A stretch of 64,000 bases of DNA from Rhyacophila brunnea (Eukaryota > Arthropoda > Insecta > Trichoptera > Rhyacophilidae), in assembly GCA_022495005.1 (NCBI GenBank), contig JAGYXB010000812.1, positions 310,001-374,000 of the forward strand, in the 5' to 3' direction. A model generated the notes under the pieces. It was not told the origin of the DNA. It saw nothing but the letters and a program-made list of their open reading frames with translations, and made no database searches. The translations under genes were made by a program, and so were the position numbers. Of this stretch, positions 35,521 through 49,575 are shown piece after piece; position 1 is the first letter of the stretch, and the number at the start of each line of letters is the position of its first letter.

Positions 35521-36887
35521 CTAAAAAAAAATACGTTTGATGAGCCCGATTCGGTGCATAAATAAATAAAAAATGTTCTCAAAACTTTAGAGTAAGTAGT
35601 TATACCGAGAGTTTTATGTATTTAATAAACCCTAGCAATCTATATCGTCCGTAAAGAAGAAGTAGCACAAGAAACAGATTCCAGACTTAGGTCGTTCGCT
35701 CTTTACGCGTAAGCCTACAGCTTGTACGAGTTTAATAAAAAGCGCTAAAATTTCCAAGAATACATGAATATTGCTCTAGCTCTAGTCTTCAATACAATGT
35801 ATATAAGCAATGATATTATTAATGGACAACGCACTCAATACAGTAGCTAGCTAGTAAATTCGCGCATAGCGACATTCGCACATGTATAGGTAGACGTCAC
35901 GCAATTTCCATTATGCGATATCACGCATCGGGAATTTATAGCAATATCACCTTTATTGTAACGGTGTTAGAACAGTGTTTCTAGTGTCAATATTCATTTG
36001 AGCGAACCCGTTCAAACCGAACCATTCGGCAGACCCAACAAATAGCATCGGGATTTGTAGCAATATTATCTTTATTGTAATGGCGTTAGAACAGATTATG
36101 CTATTTGGCAGACCCGACAAAAAAGTGAGTGTCATTTTTTTCTAGATGCTTCGTCCATATTAATGTCATTATATTTAGGTTAAAAGGTAGAATGGTGTTA
36201 GATTTTTTTGGCAGTGTAGGCAACTCATTTACGAGTTGGTATTGCTACTTTCAAATGACACTAAGCCGGTTCGAACGTATAAGCTCGTCTTGTCTGCAAC
36301 ATGTCGAATACGTCGATGTGGAACTGTCGTTATTCACAAAACACACGTTGCCAAATAGAGCTCCGCAGATTGGTGAAATGCGTCATTTTAGTTTGAAAAA
36401 AAAACAGCTGGAGTCACGAGGACATACAGCGCACGCCCTTATCTATACTCACTTTAGAAAGTTTGATATTGCGCTCAGATTTGATTAATGACTATTATCC
36501 CAGTCGAGACGATTTTCAATGTGCGACAGGAGTAAAGACTAACACATTACCAAAGTGATTTCGTCTTGATTGCAATGCTAGAATATCTTCTTCCTAAATA
36601 ATAATAACCATTAAAACATATTATAACATAAAAATATAAAATGAATATCAAAACTGGCGGCAAGAGACTGCACAAGCGTACATAACGTTGTTTTTTGGAT
36701 TAAAACGTTACACGGGTGTCAAAAATTAGATAGCAGTGGTGAAGGGTGGAGGTAGGCTGTTAAGATTCGACGTAGATTGTGCACACAAAACAATGACAAT
36801 TTACAGATGGTGCTTGCTAGTTTTTAAATTCAATTAAACCCTGCTCATCTTAGCCGAGGTATATGTAGTCAACAATAGTTATTTTTT

Positions 36888-37083
36888 TTTTTTTTTTTAG
36901 AATTATTAATAACCATGTCCTTGCTTTTTCGTACAAGGTGGTTGTTAGTAATTTTGAACAATCACAAACACCCAGGATTTGAGAAAAACACATTAATGTT
37001 TTTTTGTCATGACCGGGAATCGAACCCAGAACTCTCGGGTGGAAGGCCAGCGCCTTACCCACTGCACCACGAGAGCCGCTACG
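36888..37083 (-). mobile_element. tRNA-derived SINE (family 2) with poly-A tail
   Basis: On the minus strand: head GGCTCTCGTGGTGCAGTGGG (A box TGGTGCAGTGGG), GGTTCGATTCCCGG (B box), a short body, and an 18-A tail at the low-coordinate end. Units 1 and 5 show the empty site (CAATAGTCATTTATCGTCTC type). It differs from family 1 in head and body. It is a young-looking single insertion in intron 2 of gene C. The target duplication is not clear. Confidence 0.8.
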
Positions 37084-37377
37084 TCGTCTCAATAATAGTG
37101 TCATAAAAGCATATATCATTTTTGGTATTTTAAAAATATTTTTTTTTTATTATGGTTTGTCTAGGAAGTAGGAATTCAACGATCAACAATGTGTTCTTAA
37201 TCCAATGAAAACAAATCAGTATAAATTAATAGATGTACACAATTTTATCGTATCGCACAAAATATATTAAAACTATTATGGTTTGGATGAGGCACGGTTA
37301 ACTACGAGGCAACTGACTTATACCATATGTAAATTGTAGACTTTGATAAAAACAAATAGGTATGACTACAAAGTTTA

Positions 37378-37745
37378 GGGCTATACTTCAGTTGAGGCAT
37401 GGTCTAAAATAATAGTGGCTAGGCGATGCGCGGATTGTGGAAACGACGCGAAACGAACGAAAAATAATTTGTCATAAAAATCCAAAATGCGTCCATTTAA
37501 TGTTATGTTTATTGTTATATTCGTAATAATAATAGTATATTCATTGACATGTTTTCTTTTGTAAGTACATACGTAAAGTTTTTTAATCATCTTTACACGA
37601 TTTAAGAATATTTTCATGCGACGCCATTACAAAACAAATCGACGTGCAGACAGCTCAACTGTCGGTATCCGATGGGCGACTAGTGAGAAATTTCGTCGCA
37701 CCTACTGTTGGAAATTATTAGCCATTTCACTGTAGTACGCTCTCA
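37378..37745. mobile_element. 367-bp insertion shared by units 4 and 5
   Basis: Absent from unit 1 (TACAATGTTTAATGATTAG near 6460). Its ends are weakly inverted (ATACTTCAGT against ACTGTAGTAC). The same insertion is in unit 5 (about 54915-56040), where it is itself split by a solo LTR. No credible gene inside. Confidence 0.55.
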
Positions 37746-38027
37746 ATGATTAGTATTATGGCGGCTCATTACAGTCGACATCCATCGACGTATTATATCA
37801 AATGGGTCGTTATTTTGTTATGTTTGCGTTTGGTTCATTCAACATAAATAAGTATGAATGACAAAGTATAGCGTGCACTAATAATTTCAAATCTTAATAC
37901 CTACCTCCACCCCTCGCCACTGCTAGATAGGTGCCTATCTACGCATTATTATTGGCTTATGCCGATTGAGGTTGAATACAGAGATATAATTTAACATTGA
38001 AAAATAAGGAATTAATATAAATGATAC

Positions 38028-38177
38028 CTGATTTACTGAGGTGAGTTGACAATAAGAAGATCCAACTGCATCATTATATTTCAATGAATGCTTTGTACCT
38101 TCATAGATATTTGCATAGTTACTGTCAGACTGGGACATAGTTTCAGCCGCTATATCGGTCATGTTTATATTGCGATC
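38028..38177 (-). CDS. Zinc-finger gene C, exon 2
   Basis: 50 open codons, phase 0 to phase 0. The acceptor TTCCAG precedes D-R-N-I-N-M-T-D; the donor GTATCA follows T-S-V-N-Q. It aligns without gaps to exon 2 of genes A and D. It is rich in serine and polar residues with no recognised domain. Conservation of length and both splice sites in three copies is the main support. Confidence 0.65.
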
Positions 38178-39653
38178 CTGGAAGAAAAATACATGTCAGG
38201 TTAGGTTTACACGCCAGTGATTTGGATTCGGAGAATACGTCAAATGACCCTGGATGGGGCGTCGAAGACCTGGAAATGAAAGAGGGACGCCTCCACCAAG
38301 GGCATACACACATATTTGTTCCTTCCTGATGTCCAATGGCAATTGGAGATAACCAGTCAATTGTTGACTGGGTAAGTTTTAGTTTAGACTTGTCACCCAA
38401 CCAACATGTTTATGTCGAGTAGAACTGTGGAGAAAAAACCATATCCTCTGGATATAACTGAGAATAGGTCGCCGGCCTACTATAATGCTTTTACAAATTT
38501 TGCGGCGTCTTCTTGCTGACGTGCAACTCTTTTAACATAGTTTAGTATATTGTATATATTGTTTTTAGATATTTATGAAATAATTAGTTTTTGTTAATTC
38601 TCCGTGCTCATCTCTCCAATGGGCACTATTATTAGAAAAAAACTGTGTTATATCACTTGAGTGCGTGGTAACCTCAGTCATGGGCATCTGCTCCTGATAC
38701 ATTCATAGGCGTAAACAGCTGGTGATGTTTCACATCTAAACGAAGAGCCTCGCGATCGCTCGATTATGACCGAGTGTTGTGCGGAGCGAGTTGGTTTGGA
38801 TAGAACTATGAAGTACCTAGTCAGTGTTTTGGATAATCTTTAAATTGTCATTTCGTTATGAACCATGCACATAAGAATCCAAACAAATCGAAAAACAAGA
38901 TGAACCGAACCAAAGAGACTATCTCGGACAAACATTTCTATAGATAGCAGTAGCGAAGGGCAGAAGTAGGCTGTGAAGATTTGACATAAATAGTGTTCAC
39001 TAACCTTTGTCAGTCATACGTATTTGTTTTCATTGAACTAATAATACAAATAGCTGATGGTTCGGTTAGTTTTTAAAAAACAATTAATCTCTGCCTAACC
39101 AAGCCATACAAGTTTTGGTTTGCCATAGACAATCGAACAAAAATATTGCATACTTTTCAGTCATACTTATTTGTTTTCGTCGAATTAAGAAGACATAATA
39201 ATGTGTAGATAGTGTTTAGCCGATGGTGGCCTATAGTGTCGTGGATCCCAGGTACGTTTCCTGGGTCTGACAAACACACATTGTTTTTCATTTGGTGTTT
39301 GAGTATGGACCTAATAGGTTGAGCAAGTGGCTGACATCCATTTCTAGTAAAAACAAAATTTGTTAATACAACCCTTCACTCTGTGGAGGACCATTATATG
39401 ATCTTATTAGAATTGGGTATGGTCGAAAATAAATGTAAATACAGAAATAGCAGAATTAATAGTAGATAACAGTAAAAAAATATTCGTTCATCTATAAAAT
39501 ATCTAAAATTATGACATTAAAAATAGGTACTTACATCATTTTAAATGTTTTACAGTTAAAACAATATTATTTTATCAATTATAGTTTGAAATAGGCAGAG
39601 AATAAATGATTTTAAAAATACTAAACAACACCATCTGTGATAAGTATTCTTAA

Positions 39654-41046
39654 GGGGGGACATGCTCGTCGAAGGTCAAAATTGAGTTTTTATTGTATTT
39701 TCAAACCATGATCCTGGACACTCCTTAAACGTTGTAGATAATCTATTTATATAATTTTGAAGCCTTATTATCCTTTATAGTTATTTTAAACATTTGATGA
39801 CTGCATAAAGTATTTTTGTTACATAAAATAGTATTCTTTTAAACCTCTCGCTCTAATGTTTTAGAATATAGTCATATTTCGGTACATAACTGTGCAGTGG
39901 TGTTAAGATTTTTTACATTTATTAATTTTTAAACGCATTTATAAAACCATTAGTATAATTTATTACGAGATAATTTTTGTAAAATATTCACGATAAAAAA
40001 TTATATTGATAATCTCTGTGATCCCAAATTTGACAAGAATTAGGCATTTTATTATTCAAAAAATCGGCAAGATTAACACATTTGAAGATGATTCTAAAGA
40101 TACTTATTATAAGCTATGTCTTTGACCATTCAAGTGTGATAAACATCTTATGAATAATGATTGCTTTATAATAATTATTGACCTAAGAATAAGGTAGTGT
40201 TTTTTTGAAATACGCCATTTCTTTTGTCATTCCCCAGTGGTTAAGCTACAACATACGGCCGTAGCCATAAATTGACAAACTATAATTGAAGTAGGGAGTA
40301 AAATGATATTGACGCGCGTGTTTGAACATGTACCGTTTAAAAAAAAATAAAAAATAAATCGGTTAGGTACATGTTCAAACACGAGCGTCAATATAATTTT
40401 ACTCCCTACTTCAATTATAGTTTTTAAATTTATGGCTACGGCCGTATGTTGTAGCTTAACCACTGGGGAATGACAAAAGAAATGACGTATTTCAAAAAAA
40501 CCCTACCTTATTCTTAGGTCAATAATTATTATAAAGCAATCATTATTCATAAGATGGTTATCACACTTGAATGCTCAAAGACATAGCTTATAATAAATAT
40601 CTTTAGAATCATCTTAAAATGTGTTAATCTTGCCGATTTTTTGAATAATAAAATGCCTAATTCTTGTCAAATTTGGGATCACAGAGATTATCAATATAAT
40701 TTTTTATCGTGAATATTTTACAAAAATTATCTCGTAATAAATTATGCTAATGGTTTTATAAATGCGTTTAAAAATTAATAAATGTAAAAAATCTTAACAT
40801 CACTGCACAGTTATGTACCGAAATATGACTATATTCTAAAACATTAGAGCGAGAGGTATAAAAGAATACTATTTTATGCAACAAAAATACTTTATGCAGT
40901 CATCAAATGTTTAAAATAAATATAAAGGATAATAAGGCTTCAAAATTATATAAATAGATTATCTACAACGTTTAAGGAGTGTCCAGGATCATGGTTTGAA
41001 AATACAATAAAAACTCAATTTTGACCTTCGACGAGCATGTCCCCCC
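39654..41046. mobile_element. 1.39-kb near-perfect palindromic TTAA element
   Basis: The whole element is an inverted repeat: two arms of about 680 bp that differ by only scattered substitutions and end GGGGGGACATGCTCGTCG, around a roughly 30-bp A-rich loop (about 40336-40366). TTAA flanks both ends (39650-39653, 41047-41050). Units 1 and 3 carry the empty site (attcttaattaaat, attcttaagtcaat). TTAA targeting is typical of piggyBac-type transposition, but no transposase is encoded and the G-run ends are not classical piggyBac ends. Inserted in intron 1 of gene C, a transcript through it would fold into a very long hairpin. Confidence 0.88.
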
Positions 41047-41784
41047 TTAATTCAATAAAACAAATAAGTATGACTGAAAAGGTGTGCACTATTTTTGTCG
41101 GATCGCCCATAGCATACATAAACTCTTATGAATTCGGTTGGCAGTGTTTAATTGAATTTTTAAAGCTTAACTTCACAATATTTTCCAAATTGTATATTTA
41201 GTTCAATAAAATCAAATAAATATGACCGACATAATTTAGTGTTCACTATTTATGTTGAATCTTTGCAGCTTGCTTCCATCCTTCGTCACTGATAGATAGT
41301 ATGTATATTCAGATTGATTCAAATAAAAAATAGACAATACTATGACATCTCAATAGGTAGTCATTGGATATATTTTTACGATCTATGAGCTTACGAGCTA
41401 GGCAGTGTTTAATTTAATTTAAAAGCTAATTGTCAGAATCTGCAAATTGTATTTTCACTTTAATAAAAATAAATAAACATGATTGACTCATTTTAGTGTG
41501 TGCGCCATTTAATAGCCTACCTCCACCCTTCGCCACTGATAGATAGTATGTACTAGTATTGACATTGATACACACAAAAAAATATACGTATATTAATATG
41601 ACGTCTCTGTGGGTAGTCATTTGATATCTTTTCACGTTCTATGGAGTCGAAATTCTCTTTCACTTTTATTATCAACATGCGAAAACGTGTCTTATTACAC
41701 CGCATTTGACTGAAGCGCTTTCTGTGGGTCATCTGCAAGAAAATATTATTACGTCATACGATAAACACGTTGTGAAAAACTAAC

Positions 41785-41901
41785 CTCAAAACAGCAGCTG
41801 GAATCGTCGGCATTCTCTTGTTTTATAATAATTGTTAGATTCAAACAAGATTCTTCATAAGCGTCGTATTCGCTTCCATTGGGTTCTAGTTTTATATCCA
41901 T
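41785..41901 (-). CDS. Zinc-finger gene C, exon 1
   Basis: 39 codons from ATG at 41901 (CAAAATGG context) to a GTTAGT donor. It opens M-D-I-K-L-E-P-N and has I-I-I-K-Q-E-N with one extra isoleucine codon relative to gene B, ending S-S-C-C-F-E. It is acidic with two hydrophobic-K-x-E sites. It joins exon 2 in phase 0. Confidence 0.7.
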
Positions 41902-42604
41902 TTTGCGTACGTAAATTGTAATTTTATTAATATATTTGGCACTACCTCGCAGTTTTTGTGAAATGCGTGTACGAATTCAAATGTTTAGCCAAAGGAAAGT
42001 GTTGCCGCTATACAATATAAAAATTGAGTATCCTGTGTTAGTCCTGCGTTCCCAATTATTTCTTGTCGGATCTCTCATTTTTATACAGGTATCAAGCGTG
42101 CAAAATGTCTATCTAGCACGACAAAATATATTTGCTACCTATTATAAATGTCATCATTATTATTTACTAATAATTATTTATCTTTGGTATAAACATTTGA
42201 TTAAATTTCTTATCTGGTATAATTTATATTTTTTTAATTATTTTATATGCATTTTATTATGCCATTTGGCTTTATTTTTCACCCATGAGGCATATCTTTA
42301 CAAATGGCGACGTTGTGTGTAACTTATTTAAATATTTAATTTATTTAATCTTTTCCCAAAGATTTACCTAACCGAAATTTATAGCAGTTGCTGTTGATAA
42401 TCATTATGTGATCATAATATTTTGATTTAAATCATGTAAAACATTACGAGTTTATTATTTAATATTATTATTTCCATTGTATTAGAAGGAATCATCATTT
42501 ATTTTTCGATTATGGTATCACTGAAGAGCCGATGAATCGTGGCTCGGTTCTATTCACTGACAAATTGTAGGTACGTATAAACGTCTGTTTGTATAAACAG
42601 AAAA
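41902..42604. promoter_or_regulatory. Putative bidirectional promoter, unit 4
   Basis: 703 bp between the opposed ATG codons of gene C and the partner exon, homologous to 28658-29311. The plus-strand partner is broken in this unit, so only the minus-strand direction may still matter. Confidence 0.4.
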
Positions 42605-42746
42605 ATGGATATAAAACGTGAACCAATCGATGTTAGTCCAATTTTGAATGACGTGCCTTTGCAATTTTCAATGACTCCGGATGTCCATACCTACTTTAAT
42701 TATTACTAAAAATGTAAAGCAAGAGCAAGATGATCTTTCTATGGAG
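42605..42746 (+). pseudogene. Plus-strand partner first exon, unit 4 (frameshifted)
   Basis: Same exon as 29312-29449, from M-D-I-K-R-E-P to the GTTAGT donor at 42747. Small insertions totalling about 7 bp near 42690-42710 and a deletion further on shift the frame into a stop. Start and donor are kept. Confidence 0.65.
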
Positions 42747-45049
42747 GTTAGTTTTGATTCGATTCAGTGTAATCAGTTACCTACCTAAAGGCGCTCATTT
42801 AATATTGGTATATTTGAAGTTTGCAACACTTTTGCACGTGTTTATCGTGTATTTAATTTTCGTAGGACACTCACAGATTCAAAACCCTGAATTAAATTTA
42901 TTACCTATACCAATTTACATTTGAAGTCTGAAGTTACATAACTGATTTGTTTATATCATGCCAGGATGAGCTACAATCATTAAAGAGAGTAGGTTAGGAA
43001 TTGTATGGGATTAGCGCTACCATAATTGGCCCAATTCGTTGACAAATTTTCATACCCAATAAATTTTAGGCAGCCTTTACAGAATTTTGATTACACATAT
43101 TGATTGATTTAGATTTTCAAAACAGTATTACATTAAATAGTATTGTTTTTCTTAATATGTTCAATAAACAATTTTACACTTCAAGTTATAATATTGTATC
43201 AGATGACATTGTCCCATTGAATCTATCAAAATCCGTCTTGATTATTATTTTTTAAGTAGCGTAACGTTGCATAAAAATTCGCATATTGGGGATAACGCGT
43301 AAAGATCAGAAAAAACTAATGGATAAGGGAGTAGATGTGATAAAGGTCGCCAAGCAGATTGAATAACAATGGAGAATCGCAGGAAAAATGCCGTCATACA
43401 TTACGCTACATTCATATAATTGTCATCGATGTATAGTATTATACAGATAAAAAAATATGTCATTAAAAATTAAAACAAACCAAATACAAAATTGTTATTT
43501 TTATTAATATTTAATAGAACTCCATTTCAACATTACAAAATTACATGTACATAATATTATAGTGAGAAAGAAAAGGTAGTAGTCAAGACTACTTCTAAAG
43601 ACACACGAAAGTAAAACATATTGTGTTTTACGTAAAATACCATAAATGCTGGCAGTGTATAATTAAACATCACCATTGTACGACAAATAATAATTGATAC
43701 AGGTAGGTACGAACATTAATTAGATTAATACAGTTATATATTTATAGCTGTATTATGAATATACTAGGAAAAAACAATTACATAACTCTAGAAAAAACTC
43801 AGTTTTTTCAAAATAGAATTTGTTGCATAACAACGTTGTACACGACTAAATACACGTTGTGTCCAAAGGATGTACTGTCAAACGAGAACTACTTGTCGAC
43901 GTGTCAAAACTGTGAACTAACAATCCTCTTCGGTACAGCTAATTTCACTTTGTTTTCAAATGAAGAACGCCCCCAAATTATTCAATTCATTTACGCTTCA
44001 GTGGTATAAGTATCCATCAATTTATGTAATAATAAATATATGTCTAGAACAATCTGGAGTAATTTAGATAATAAGCTGCAATTTCCGATCTAATAACTAA
44101 ATTCAGTAAGCATTTTAAAAAGGGGTGGCTTGGGAAAAACGACAACATTTTTTTAACAACTCAATAATTAATATCACATTAAGAATATAAAACCGAAATT
44201 ATTAATTATCATGAACTTCACGTTGTCCCTTTTGTAAAATTTGATTTGTGAGGATTACGCACATTATCTTATCTTTATTAGAATTAAGCAATCACTAATT
44301 AGTTTCAAAATGTATGTACAGTGTCCTAAATATATTAAAAAGTTGTACAGGTAAAACTATAATATTATCTGGAAGTGTATCCCGAACCACCGGTCCGTAA
44401 AAATTTTCGAGCGGTCCGCGAACAGTTGCCCTTCATTCACTGTTTCTAACGTAAGTGGTGCGTTGCCCACCAGGTGACTATTAGATATGATTAGCATGGT
44501 ATTTAATTGTAGTAAATAAATTTTAATTAAATGTTCCACAGCGAATGGGTCTAGCTGCATAGGTATAATACCAAAAATTCCAATGAATCCGTCTATGGAA
44601 GATGTCAACTCAAACAAAATTATTTATACTCAAAAATAAAGAAACCTAATTGAGTAATATTTTGATGCCACAATATGGTATCAAGATATAAAATACAACA
44701 TTGCAAATTACAAATACACTAAAATTATCTTTCACATTTTCGACAATTCATTTATATGAGACGACTTTTTCGGCCATGCCATTAAAAAAACGAAATAGTA
44801 AACTGAATAGATGTCAATTCAGCACTTCGTCCCTCCGAAACAACACCGAAGCCTGCTTAACAACTATTCTAGCAATATGCATTTCAGATTCAGCAGAAGT
44901 TTCACTGCAAAATAATAAATATTATAATATGAATATGTGTATTAATTAAGGCGCTAAGTACCAAAATTTTCAAAATTTACATTTTTATAGAAAACTGTTC
45001 TACGTAGCAACGCCAATACTGTAAACTATGGTCTAAGTGCCTGAAGCAA

Positions 45050-45330
45050 GTCAAAAAATACAATAAAATATTTAAATCTGGCGACGATGTAAGTCCATTG
45101 GCGTGTTTTATTTGTAATGGTGTAAGTACCACTGCAGTGGTCGACGGCATTCCATATAAAATGGCTGACCACGGTGTGTGATGACACTCACGAGTTATGT
45201 AAAAAAACGTCGCCAAAAAGATGAAGGAAGTATCCAAAATGTAAAAAAAAAAACTAAAAACTAGTGGCCAGGAGTACTCCACAATAAATAGTAAAGTGAT
45301 TCGAGCCAAAAAACCTCGAAATTCTAAGGT
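45050..45330 (+). other. Possible decayed exon in the 6.1-kb insertion
   Basis: The plus strand reads K-Y-N-K-I-F-K-S-G-D-D-V-S-P-L, then C-F-I-C-N-G, then V-V-D-G-I-P-Y-K-M-A-D-H-G-V; a frame change follows, then D-D-T-H-E-L-C-K-K-T-S. This looks like protein-coding sequence (two cysteine pairs) with a frameshift and stop. I do not recognise the family. It may be part of the transposon gene downstream or of a different captured gene. Confidence 0.35.
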
Positions 45331-47640
45331 AAAAACATTTTTATAATTGTTTCACACAATCAGCCATATAGTCAAGAAAGCGCTAGTGATGTTCAATGCG
45401 TATCCTTATATTATATATATATTAAGCAACTTTTTTTTTCAAAATAAATTTTTCTTCTTGGTTTGAAATTCAGAATATTAAGTATATTATAGCCTAAGCC
45501 CTAGTCCCTTTGCGCTCCCTAAAAAAACACATTGTACCTACACCTTTATTAATTTACAGAATATAATAATAATAAATAATCAAGCCTATTGAATTAAAAA
45601 GGAAATATAATTCCTATAATTAATTAAGAACATATTTTATAATAATTATTTCATGATTGCTAAGTTGTACGGAATCAAATAGAAGAATGTGTACTACTAT
45701 TTAAATTAAAACATTTCAAAGTGTGACATTGACTGACTCATACATCATGTACTTAATACAAAACATAGTTCAAAATAATTATGATAGTTTACCAGTTTTA
45801 TTACCAGATGTTTATAGTATGAACACAGACTGGGTATTGTTTACAGGCAAAGGATAATGGGATTCACTGCACACATACCATAACAAGATTATGGCCGGCC
45901 TATTTACTGCACACTTAAAGCACACAAGCCGTGTTTGTCTTATTTATTGCTATTATAATAATTATGTTATCTCTTATACCACATAAGGAAAAAGGCGTAC
46001 ATTTGAGTAAAGTTGTACGTAAATGATTTATGATACTTTTCTATAGTCTCTAGGGTCATATGCAGACTGCCGAAATAAAACGCAGAATGATTGTACTAGG
46101 ACTAGGTAAATAAATACATATTTGAATTATTAAAACAAAAGTATCGAAAAACCTTATTATTTAACTAATAATATTTTTCCCATCTTTATTGCAAACGTCA
46201 TCGGTGTTTACTAATATCCCACCAGCGTCCCTGAGTTAGTACTTAGACCTTAAAATAAGATTCTTCTTGTGGTACTAACACCGTGACCGGAAATGTCAAT
46301 TTCAAAGTTATGTACTGTGGAATTTCAAATAATTTTAAGTTTTAAAATTACAGAAGCTGCCGAAAATGCTTCACCCTTTTACTCCCAGCTGATTTAGCCT
46401 TACATATGTGAAAACTCCCAAGCGTTTTTTGCCAAAAAATCGTCGATTTAGTTTTTTTTTAAATAAATAATTCTACACATGTTTTAAAAATTTGAAACTT
46501 TTCTTGTGTATTCTCAATGGTGTATATGGCAATAATAAGTAATAATATTGATAGTTTACATCAATAAAACAAAAGAAAAAATTAATGTATCAATATTTAT
46601 TTAGAAATGAACGGATAAAATTATGTTTGAACTACTAAACAAGTGTGACAACATTTTTTTATTTATAATTGATATAACAAATTTTATAATAATAATCTAT
46701 TCTTATCTAGTAACAGAAAAAAAACATATTATTATTTCTCTATGAAATAGATTTTTTATAAAGTAATCAAAAAAAATCGTATAGTGTCAAGGTATTCAAG
46801 AATATTATTCAATTCACGAAATCGCAAGAGAATTCGATACAGTATCGAAGACTAACTGATATGGGAATGAAGTAATTTCAAAAAATAAGTTTCAAAGCAC
46901 TAAATCATTTATAATCAAATTTATACATGTATTTTTTCAACATCCTACCAAAAGAACAGTGGGCATCCATAGTTTGTTCGGTCAGTTCATTAAAATTACA
47001 AAATTCATTTTATAATGTGACATGAATCATAGGTAAAACAACTAAAAGAAATATCAGAATTAAAAATGTGTCATAAAAATAATGTTTTATTATTTTTATG
47101 ACCCTCTTTGGTCTCGAGTTCGACAGCAAGAGCAATTAAGACTTGTGAGTTATTAGGGTATGACATAATTATAAACAAGTCTGAGACTAAAATAAATCGA
47201 CACCTCCTACGTATAATATTGTAACTAACAAAATTACGTTTTTCACTTTTTTTCATTTTTCGTATCCATGGTATGTATTACATATGATGCCATTAACAGA
47301 ATTTCAAAATTCGTATTATAAGTGCGATTTTCAAGCATTGCATATTATTGTATCTCAAATTTCTTGAATTTTTTCCGTTGTGAAGCATGGTAACGTATTT
47401 AGCATCACTATACGCGGGAAACGCACGGATATCTTGCCGCGCGGGTGTATTGTGACTGCTAATTACGATACTTCACTTCGGACGGGAGGTGACACACCGC
47501 TACCACTGTGAACTTTCGGTTATATTGTATTTTTTGTATGGTTTGGTGAATATTAAATACCATAATGAAGAGATCTAGACAATGTCAATAGATATTGCGT
47601 AATATGCCCGCCCCTACAGAAATTTAGTGTCAAGAATACA

Positions 47641-49575
47641 ACAAATGATAGAAAATCTATGCGTGTACAAAAATGTGTGATTAGGCCAGATGTGACAATT
47701 AATAGTACAGCGTATAATATTGTAAAAATGGATAATAGTAAAACAACAATGGACGAAATAAATTCTACCCAGGGAAACTGTGACTTTAGGATTCAAGGTA
47801 AGTTAATATTTTTAATCTTTTTCTCGTACGACAACAAAAAGTATCGTAAGTTATACTTACCATTGTCTACGTCGTTTCTTTGCTTGTTACTATTATTGTA
47901 TGTAATATTTATCATATTTTACGTCGGAAAAAACTGAAAAAAATATTGTATTTATCACTTATGGTAATTTACGTCGTGTTTATTTTAGTAAAATGTATTG
48001 TATGTAGTACTTATCATATTGTACGGCGACATACAATTTTAGTTGCAATATTACAGGCGTGATAAATTTTATAAATTCATGTTTATTTAGTTGTTTTGCT
48101 TTTTACAGAGTCACCACTGCCTCCAGGTGCTGATTAAAATATGATAATGGAACTTTTAGACATTATTTGTGACGATGATAAGACTAGTGCCAGCGTTGCT
48201 GATACAAACAGACTACATTCTCTCGAAAAGATTAACAGTAAAAGTAATTGCATGTATTATAAAATATAGAGCTATTTTTGTGAAAAATCACCTCAAGAGG
48301 TACTGTTACCATAAACAATGAGATTTATAATGCTTTATAATTATTTTGTTTAAAAAAAACCTCAATTTTAATGGTTAAGGTTTCGGGTGATCGAAATAAA
48401 AGTGGTAATATGTTGCCAAATTAGCGATAAATGAAAAGCAACGCAGAGTTTTAACTGAAACTCAGTCGTGGCGAAGTTTTACCATTAAATATCATCTGAT
48501 GAAATATCAAAATGAAAATAACATGGAGCTGGTTAATGTCTGCAAAAGAAGTTTCTAGCTACATTCTCTATTTGTGACCAATTCGTATTCACAGCTTTGG
48601 ACAAAGTGGATAATGAAACTGGCGTTTTAACACCTGATCAACAAAGTCGACACAAAAATTACGATGTTGTATTAACTGATGATATGAATACCAGTGTTTC
48701 CGACCATGTTAAGTCCATCCAACCGGTCGAATCAGATTATGTTCAACAGCGATCAAGCAAACTTTACTTATATGGCGACCTGGATTTTACCCCTTTGTTT
48801 AAACTATATAATGAATGGTATGAACCCATAATATACACACATAAAGCTCAAACAGAAAGGCAGTCTCAATTATTCATAAACAATGAAAATTTTAAATTGT
48901 GTTGTGTCACTATGTCCCTAAACAGTACTAGTGTGACCAATGTCATATTTTCAAAAACTTACAAGTACGAGTAGCATCCACGGAGTAACTCCCAGTTTAT
49001 GGCAAGAACCTTGCTCATCAGTTAAAATTATTTGATAAACATGATGTTCAATCATCACACGGCAAAATTGTATCTGCGAATTTTGACTTCCAAAAAGTTT
49101 TGAATACCCTTCACGGAAATTTGAGTATATTTTATTATAAACGTAAATTATCAGTTTTCAATTTCACAGTTTTTCAATTCACATATAAGGTGGCTACATA
49201 ATACATATGGCAGGAGGCTGAAGGCAAACGAGGTGCAAATGAGAACTCGAGTTGTCATCGATGTATCAATAGGCCAGAACAGAAATCGCATTGTTTATGA
49301 CTTTAACATGACAGTATGTGGTCCATAAATACAATGTTAATATAAAGCACAAATTTTTGGAAAGGGGACACACGGAAAATGAAGATGACTACGTTCAAGC
49401 CCTGATTGAAAGATGTTCGAAAAACAAACAAATGTTTCCAGCTCCAGAACGGTACTGTCTAGTTGGGTGGGCAAAACAAAAAGGAAAACCAGAGGATGTG
49501 GTAGAGATCAATCACGTAGACATGTTTGATATCAGAGCTCTATTAAAATATCATATATGGACTACTACAAATTAA
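47641..49575 (+). pseudogene. Decayed transposase-like gene (G-K-R-G-A-N-E family)
   Basis: Exon-like frames at about 47641-47797 (donor GTAAGT) and from 48109 (acceptor TTTTACAG), then a body at 48480-49575. Conserved peptides appear in order but in different frames: K-S-F-L-A-T-F, D-Q-Q-S-R-H-K-N, Y-Y-K-R-K-L-S-V-F-N-F, E-G-K-R-G-A-N-E, G-Q-N-R-N-R, K-F-L-E-R-G-H-T-E-N-E. From memory this series belongs to a large family of uncharacterised insect proteins usually repeated in genomes and thought to be transposon-derived; the usual W-S-D-N-C before A-G-Q-N is lost here. Several frameshifts and a missing segment before G-Q-N make it non-functional. Confidence 0.55.

Noticed and set aside
40227..40463. 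Open frame spanning the loop of the palindrome
   Set aside because: Reads across both arms of an inverted repeat, so its two halves are complements; no coding evidence.
47880..48062. Frames in the intron-like stretch of the 6.1-kb insertion
   Set aside because: Lie between a good donor (47798) and a good acceptor (48108); repeated TTATCATATT words suggest AT-rich intron sequence.
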